A DNA stretch of 64,000 nucleotides from an uncultured Roseburia sp. (GTDB lineage: Bacteria; Bacillota; Clostridia; Lachnospirales; Lachnospiraceae), in the NCBI GenBank assembly GCA_947246475.1, contig CAMXSH010000002.1, positions 1 to 64,000 on the forward strand, written 5' to 3'. The first letter of the stretch is position 1; each line of letters opens with the position of its first letter. Positions 58,237-64,000 of the stretch are shown piece by piece. A program made the translations under genes and the position numbers. The notes under the pieces were generated by a model, which worked only from the letters and a program-made list of their open reading frames with translations, made no database searches and was not told the origin of the DNA.

Positions 58237-59685
58237 ATGTATAGAAAACTCTATTTATTGATATTGTGCCTGGGGGTTTTAAGACTTGGGGGCTGTGGCG
58301 GGGAGTTTGCCGGCATTTCCGGAGACGGAGCTGTGTCCTGGGAGCGGTCTCCGGTGGTGCGGTGTCGGGAGAAGCGGTCAGCGGACAGGCGGTAGTCAGA
58401 GAGGGATCGCAAAATCCCCAAGGTGAGTTCTGCAATGACTGGAACGTTTATTATAGCAAGTATGATGATGAGGAGGATTATGGAAAACCATTATCACTGA
58501 ACGGAATTGGAAAGATCACTCGGAGCGCAAAACTGTAATAAAAGGTGCGGCTGTGATCTGCTATGTAGATAATGAGTGGATTTATTTTACCGGTGAGCGT
58601 GAGGTGATGAAAGAGGATAAAGAGGTCGATCAGTTTTGGCGGGCACCGATGGAACCTGTCGGGGATCACAGACAGGTAAACTGGAAAAAGAAAGAGCTGA
58701 TCCTGGAAGATGGGGATCGCATATGGGGGCCGTCAGGACACGGTACCTATATTTTCTGTAATGGCAGATGGATCGCTTATATTAGCAAGGGAGGTGAATT
58801 AAAAAGATATGATGTGGAAAAGAAAAAATTTGTTGATGAGAAAGTGAATGATGTTTACACGATGGATGGAAATGGAAGGGGTGCATTCATCCGCAGCTAC
58901 CAGGCTGAAAAGGATTCTGGTGAAGATTATATCCTGGATGGAGATACAGGAGAATTGATCCCCATTCCCGATCAGCCAGAAGGTTATAACAATGTGTTTT
59001 TTGAGGAAGAAGGGATATTTTTTACAGACCCAGGCTGTTATAATAATGAAGAGGATGTTTACACATATCTGGAAAAAGAAGTGGTGATGTATCATTATCC
59101 CGACAGCTCCCATCCCCAGGGATGGCGTGAGATACTGATCTCTCCGGGAGAGATCGAGGAGCTGCTGGCAAAGGAAGGGTTTGCAGAGCAGATAAAAAAG
59201 CGGAGGATTCCTGGTGGGGTACGACAAACGTATTTGTCAGGGAGAAGATCCTCTATCTGCAATTGGAATTCCGATGGAAGAAAGAGAAGGTGGTCTGCCG
59301 GGATATGAAGATACTTCGTTTTGACATGGAGAAAAAAGGAAGTCTTATGGTGGACCAGGAACTGACCCAGTGTCTGAAAAATCCGGAGGAAAATCAGAAA
59401 GTGTTCCGGAAATACTGGTCAAATGTGCGTGGTTCTGATAAGGCTGTGTTTTTCAGCCGCGGTTTATGCGTGGATATGACAGCGGATCATGCTTTCTTTT
59501 TACTGGCGGATGAAAAAACGGCGGATGATCAGCTGGTAAGTTATGCTTTTGAGACAGGAGAGACAAAGGTACTGGATAAAAAAGATGATGAATGGTATCT
59601 GCCGTACTGTAATGATGAAAGGTATCAGTATCATCCCACAGAGGAACTGCAGATGTATATAAATTATATGCCAAATAATGGTTAG
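58237..59685 (+). pseudogene. Lipoprotein paralog copy A, frameshifted (about 3 indels)
   Basis: Lipobox LGGCGGEF; SGGAVSGEAVSGQAV linker in another frame; downstream pieces (ICYVDNEWIYF..., LRFDMEKKGSLMVDQELTQCLKNPEEN..., YINYMPNNG) align by eye to intact copies B and D. Confidence 0.8.
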
Positions 59686-59701
59686 AAGGGAAAGGTATGA
59701 G

Positions 59702-61048
59702 ATGAAAAAGGGGTTATGGTTAATGCTTATTGCCTGTTTTATAATGGGCACATTATCGGGCTGCGGCGGAAAATCTGCCGTTTTTTCCGGTTCTGGGGCA
59801 GTCTCCGGCGGCGGAGTGTCCGATCTGTCGGCCACAGCTCCTCCAGTGCAGGAAAAAGCTGGTACATTTTGCAATAACTGGTATGTATATTACCAGGACG
59901 GGGTTGAGCTGGTAGAGAGACCATTAGCAGGAGGGACTGGAAGAAGGACAGCCGTTGCGTATCTTTCTTATGTGTGTTACGCAGACAATGACTGGGTTTA
60001 TTATGTCAAAGAGAATATAAACGATGACCGCTACCAGATCTGGCGGGCGCCGGTGATCCAGTCGGAGGGCTGGCGGTTACGTGTAGACAGGGAAGAGCTG
60101 GTGCTTGAGGATAAACAGGGATTTAAGGAGCAGCCGGGGGGAGTGTGGTGCGACGGAAAATATATTGTGTATATAAGCGATGAAACATATAAGTACAGGG
60201 AATATGATATCCAGGAAAAAAGATATAATGACACTGGCAGACTGGAAAAATGTAAGGAGATCAGCAACGTTGCCATCTGTGGGAAAAATGTTCTCATCTC
60301 TGCCTGGGATGACGGTTTGCAGCAGAAAAGACTGGGATCGGATGAGATTCAGCAGATACATAAAGAGCATCCATATTATATAACGGCGACATGTACTGAC
60401 CTGTTTTGGGCGGATGGATTCCAGGAAATAAAAGATATCTGGCGGTATCCAGTGGACGGGCAGGCACAATGCCTGATCACGGTCCAGGAGATCCGAAAGC
60501 TGCTAAAAAAAGAGGGATACTCCCGCTGTGCCCTGTGTGACAGCCATAAATACCTTGAGCTTGGGATGTTTGTCCGGGCGCACCGTCTGTACATCCAGAT
60601 TCATATGCGTCATGATAAGAAACCATGCTGTAGCCATATTGTGGTAATCAGTAAAGATTTGGATGCCGATGGCGTCCTGCAGGTAGAGAAAGAACTGGCA
60701 CAATGTCTGAATCCTTTGGAAGACATTGGGAAAGAGGTCTGGAAGATGGGCAGAAATGGAGGCAGGGACGTCACCTATATGAACCGTGGTCTCTGTGTGA
60801 TGATGACGGAGGATACATGCTTGATGTATCTTGAGGACAAGGAAAAGAAAAGGAACCGCTGGGCATGTTATGATTTCAAGACAGGCGGCCTCCGTTTTGT
60901 GTCGGAAAAAGATGCCAGCGGGTCTCTGATGTATTCTGACCGGTACCATACTTTATACAATCTGAGACTGAAACGGGAGATACTGGATATGAATGCGACG
61001 GTTTACAATTACATAAATGACGTACTGCCCAATAATTATGATTTTTAG
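59702..61048 (+). CDS. Lipoprotein paralog copy B (intact)
   Basis: MKKGLWLMLIACFIMGTLSGCGG lipobox; VCYADNDWVYY, WRAPV, WCDGKYIVYIS, RGLCVMMTEDTCLMYLE, ACYDFKTG, VLPNN. Confidence 0.85.
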   Translation: MKKGLWLMLIACFIMGTLSGCGGKSAVFSGSGAVSGGGVSDLSATAPPVQEKAGTFCNNWYVYYQDGVELVERPLAGGTGRRTAVAYLSYVCYADNDWVYYVKENINDDRYQIWRAPVIQSEGWRLRVDREELVLEDKQGFKEQPGGVWCDGKYIVYISDETYKYREYDIQEKRYNDTGRLEKCKEISNVAICGKNVLISAWDDGLQQKRLGSDEIQQIHKEHPYYITATCTDLFWADGFQEIKDIWRYPVDGQAQCLITVQEIRKLLKKEGYSRCALCDSHKYLELGMFVRAHRLYIQIHMRHDKKPCCSHIVVISKDLDADGVLQVEKELAQCLNPLEDIGKEVWKMGRNGGRDVTYMNRGLCVMMTEDTCLMYLEDKEKKRNRWACYDFKTGGLRFVSEKDASGSLMYSDRYHTLYNLRLKREILDMNATVYNYINDVLPNNYDF

Positions 61049-61059
61049 GAGGAATTGGC

Positions 61060-62086
61060 ATGAAAAAGAAAACAGGATATATTTTATGTATTTTTCTGGC
61101 GGCTTGTTTTATATGAATGACGTACTGCCCAATAAGAACCGGGTGAATATCCGGAAGGAAGAACACCTTCTGACAGACAGGGAGGGGATTGATGCCTTTG
61201 ACGGTGCTTATTGTGATGGAAGGTATCTGTTGTATGTTACAGAGGATGGAGATGGAACATACAAAAAATACGACCTAAAGAAAAAAGTATGTCGGAAATT
61301 TAGATAAAGATAAAAGAAACGTTAACAGCCAGATCCTCTCTGTGGTAGATGGATATGTCTACCTGAGGATGGGAGAAGAGGAAGAAGAGGCATTTTACTG
61401 GCAGAAACTGGAGGAAGCCAAAAATCATTGATGAGATGGTCTGGGGAATGGCACATATTGCGATAGGAAAGGATGTGTACTATTCTGAGGAATATGCCAT
61501 GCCCTTTACCATTATGAAATATAATGTGGAGGATGGAAGCCGGGAGGAAGCTGTGTCGGAAAAGCGTTTGGATGAGCTGTTTGAGAAGAACAAGCTTCTG
61601 ACGGAAAGCGAGAGATATGAGAAGAATGACCTCGCAGGAATGTTTGTAAGCGGGAACCGTCTGTATATGCAGTTTCAGACACACTGGGATGATGAAAAGG
61701 GAGTGACATTCGACAAAATGATCCTGGTTTATCTGGAACCGGAAAAAGGAGGAGAGCTCCACTATGATAAAACACTGACGGAATATCTCGCCTATGATAA
61801 GCCCCAGGAGGAATGGTTTGATGGAACGTTTTTGAACGAAGCATATTGCAGCCGGGGAAGGTGTGTGGAGATGACGGATGAAAGATGTTATATGGAAGTC
61901 CATAATCCGGAGAGTGACAAAAACACGCTGGCCTGTTATGATTTTAAGAGCAGGGAGTTTATGTATCTGACAGAAGCTGATCTGGATTGGCACCTCCCTT
62001 ATTTTACAGCGCCTTTTTTAAATATTGAAAGGTTTCTGGGAGGAGAAGAGCCGTTGGAGGGGCGGGAGTACGACTGGCCATATTAA
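61060..62086 (+). pseudogene. Lipoprotein paralog copy C, internally deleted and frameshifted
   Basis: MKKKTGYILCIFLAACFI* then in other frames YCDGRYLLYVTEDGDGTYKKYDLKKKV, SRGRCVEMTDERCYMEV, LACYDFKSREFMYLTEADLDWHLPYF. Confidence 0.82.
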
Positions 62087-62122
62087 GATTATGAATAAGG
62101 CATTCGCGGAGGGAGGATAAAA

Positions 62123-63502
62123 ATGAGAGGGAAATTACACAGAATGAAAGGACTGATGCTGTCAATAGCCATTGCTGCGGGGACCTGTGCCGGCTGTGGC
62201 GGTGAGTTTTCTGGTTTTTCCAGGGAAAGGCCGGCTTCCGGCGGGGCAGTTTCCGGAGAAGCGGTCTCTGGCGGAGCAGTGAAGCCGGTGGGAAAAGACA
62301 GATCAGAGAACTATTCTTACTGCAACGAGAAAAACCTGTATTATGTGGGGAATGACACAGGAACACTGGTAGAGCATAACCGTCAGTCCGGAAAAGAACG
62401 CAGGCTGCCTGTCAAAGGGATATCGAAGATCTGTTATGTGGATGAAGACTGGGTGTATTATGAGGTTTTCAGCAGTGATGGGGGGCAGGGTGAAAATCAG
62501 ATATGGCGTGCTCCGGTGAGAAAGGAAAATCAGTGGAAACTGGATGAAACAGTGGCAGAATTGATGCTGGAGATGAATCCAGAAAACAGCTGGTGTCGTC
62601 GTATCCTGTGTAATGGCAGTTATATTGTCTGCGATGAACCAGAAGATGGCAGGCAAACCCTTAAATTATATAATATCTGGAAAAAACAGTATGAACCCAG
62701 TGGCGTGGGTTCTGGCTTTTTATCTGTAGAGGGGGTGTTCAGGGAAAGTGTGGTCATAACATGTGACAGCGGGCTGGTGGAGAAAAAGCTAGGGTCAGAT
62801 ACCATAAACCTGATCCGGGGGGAAGAAAGATCCCACATAATTTACACAGCATCCGATGTTCCGAATAATGAATTATTTTGGATGGAGAGGGAGGGCGATG
62901 AGAAAAACGAAGTCCTCTGGCGGTATCGGCTGGAGGATGGAAAAAAAGAAAAACTTTTCGATCTTGCCCAGATCCGCCAGCTTCTGAAAGGATGGGGAGC
63001 ACTGGAAGACTGTGAATGTGAAACGTCAGCGGGACATGAAATCTATCTGAAGAACCTGTTTATACGAGGTGATCATCTGAATGCACAGTTTTGGATACTG
63101 GGAGGACACGATGTGCCCGAATGCCGGAATATGATCGTGATCAGCAAAAAGCGGGATGGTTCCGGTGAGTGGGAGTGGGAGAAAGAAATAAACGAATATC
63201 TTCACAACCCGGAGGCAGACCAGAAGCTATTTGAGAAAATTACTGGAAGTGGGTCTGAGTGCGAGTGTATTTACCGAAGCCGGGGCATTGTTGTGAGTAT
63301 GGCAGAGGACATCTGCCTGATGTATCTGGAGCATACCGGAGAAAAGAAAAACCAGCTTGCCAGTTATGACTTTCGGACAGGAACGTTCAAATGGCTGACA
63401 AAACAGGACTGGCAATGGTGGCTGCCCTATTATAAGAGTGGCGCGGGCCTGAACACACATGGTTATTCAGAGTATATGCCAAATAATTTTGAAATGGAAT
63501 AA
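62123..63502 (+). CDS. Lipoprotein paralog copy D (intact)
   Basis: AAGTCAGCGGEFSGF lipobox; SGGAVSGEAVSGGAV linker; ICYVDEDWVYY, IWRAPV, LCNGSYIVCDE, RGIVVSMAEDICLMYLEHTGEKKNQLASYDFRTG, YMPNNFEME. Confidence 0.85.
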   Translation: MRGKLHRMKGLMLSIAIAAGTCAGCGGEFSGFSRERPASGGAVSGEAVSGGAVKPVGKDRSENYSYCNEKNLYYVGNDTGTLVEHNRQSGKERRLPVKGISKICYVDEDWVYYEVFSSDGGQGENQIWRAPVRKENQWKLDETVAELMLEMNPENSWCRRILCNGSYIVCDEPEDGRQTLKLYNIWKKQYEPSGVGSGFLSVEGVFRESVVITCDSGLVEKKLGSDTINLIRGEERSHIIYTASDVPNNELFWMEREGDEKNEVLWRYRLEDGKKEKLFDLAQIRQLLKGWGALEDCECETSAGHEIYLKNLFIRGDHLNAQFWILGGHDVPECRNMIVISKKRDGSGEWEWEKEINEYLHNPEADQKLFEKITGSGSECECIYRSRGIVVSMAEDICLMYLEHTGEKKNQLASYDFRTGTFKWLTKQDWQWWLPYYKSGAGLNTHGYSEYMPNNFEME

Positions 63503-63551
63503 ACAAGCCGCTATTCCATCAAATCCAATGAAAGAAAGGAGTCTTTGCCAG

Positions 63552-64000
63552 ATGCAAAAGGTAAAACAGTTATTAATGGATCATTTTAATGAAGATACGC
63601 TGCGCGCCGTCGTCAGCAATGGAAGAAAAAAACAGCTTTCCAAAAAAATTCTGTTCCGTCCTTTTCTGGAGAAGGATCATCTGTTGTTTCAGCGGGAGGA
63701 ATACCGTGGACAGCAGATATTTCACAAGAACATGGACAAGGAGACTGCTGTAGAACGAATTTGCAGATATCTCTTGGAGGACTACAAACAGCTGGATCTC
63801 CAGTGCCAGGACAGAAGTTTTTCTGTTCTTGTAAGCAAAAAAGGAAAGTCTACCATCAAAGAGCAGCGTCAGCAGATGATTAAGAAGATCGAGCTCTCCC
63901 ACAACCGCAGAAAACACTATATTCTGGAGACAGGGCAGGCGATTCCTTTTCTTGTGGATCTGGGAGTGCAGACAGAAGACGGCAGGATCGTGGATAAGAA
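63552..64000 (+). CDS. Probable class I SAM-dependent methyltransferase, N-terminal part (3' truncated by window)
   Basis: Frame open to window end: MQKVKQLLMDHFNEDTLRAVVSNGRKKQLSKKILFRPFLEKDHLLFQREEYRGQQIFHKNM...SHNRRKHYILETGQAIPFLVDLGVQTEDGRIVDKK; RBS aaaggagt. Confidence 0.6.
   Translation, partial: MQKVKQLLMDHFNEDTLRAVVSNGRKKQLSKKILFRPFLEKDHLLFQREEYRGQQIFHKNMDKETAVERICRYLLEDYKQLDLQCQDRSFSVLVSKKGKSTIKEQRQQMIKKIELSHNRRKHYILETGQAIPFLVDLGVQTEDGRIVDK

Noticed and set aside
63573-63917. 114-aa minus-strand ORF at the window end
   Set aside because: Antisense to a better-supported plus-strand methyltransferase-like frame open to the window edge with an RBS
1-64000. Prophage, IS element, tRNA or rRNA genes
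   Set aside because: No transposase, integrase, phage structural gene, or tRNA/rRNA-like sequence recognised on either strand

Overview
This 64 kb window is chromosomal sequence from a spore-forming, Lachnospiraceae-like Firmicute (inferred from gene content). Core blocks read with confidence: gpsA 3' end; a BceABRS-type bacitracin/lantibiotic-sensing ABC transporter with two-component system (- strand); a T-box(Trp)-controlled trpEGDCFBA operon; spoIVA; an [FeFe]-hydrogenase-like protein next to an OmpR-type two-component system; LCP and SH3-NlpC/P60 cell-wall proteins; two FAD oxidoreductases followed by proB, a DUF896 gene, fthC and proA; alaS; rpsU; yqfC-yqfD-phoH-ybeY; a MurJ/SpoVB-like flippase; two D,D-carboxypeptidases; type III glutamine synthetase; and a Na+-decarboxylase/transcarboxylase operon. 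Accessory material includes a BIG2-domain carboxylesterase, a 1861-aa LRR/BIG2 surface protein, a degenerate AT-rich island with an orphan immunity-like gene, and a tandem array of four paralogous lipoprotein genes, two intact and two decayed. The most unusual signals are (i) nested-palindrome intergenic elements, one flanked by a 10-bp direct repeat, wedged into the trp leader and around a two-component operon; (ii) the lipoprotein array, with homopolymer frameshifts and a 100-bp-period recombination scar; (iii) a sigma-E-like promoter, hairpin and RBS superimposed upstream of spoIVA; (iv) an operon encoding 12S-, 1.3S- and 5S-type transcarboxylase subunits with a Na+ pump; (v) a recurring SGxAV linker after the signal peptide in several exported proteins. 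No CRISPR, rRNA, tRNA or transposase was found. All family calls are by eye, without database searches.
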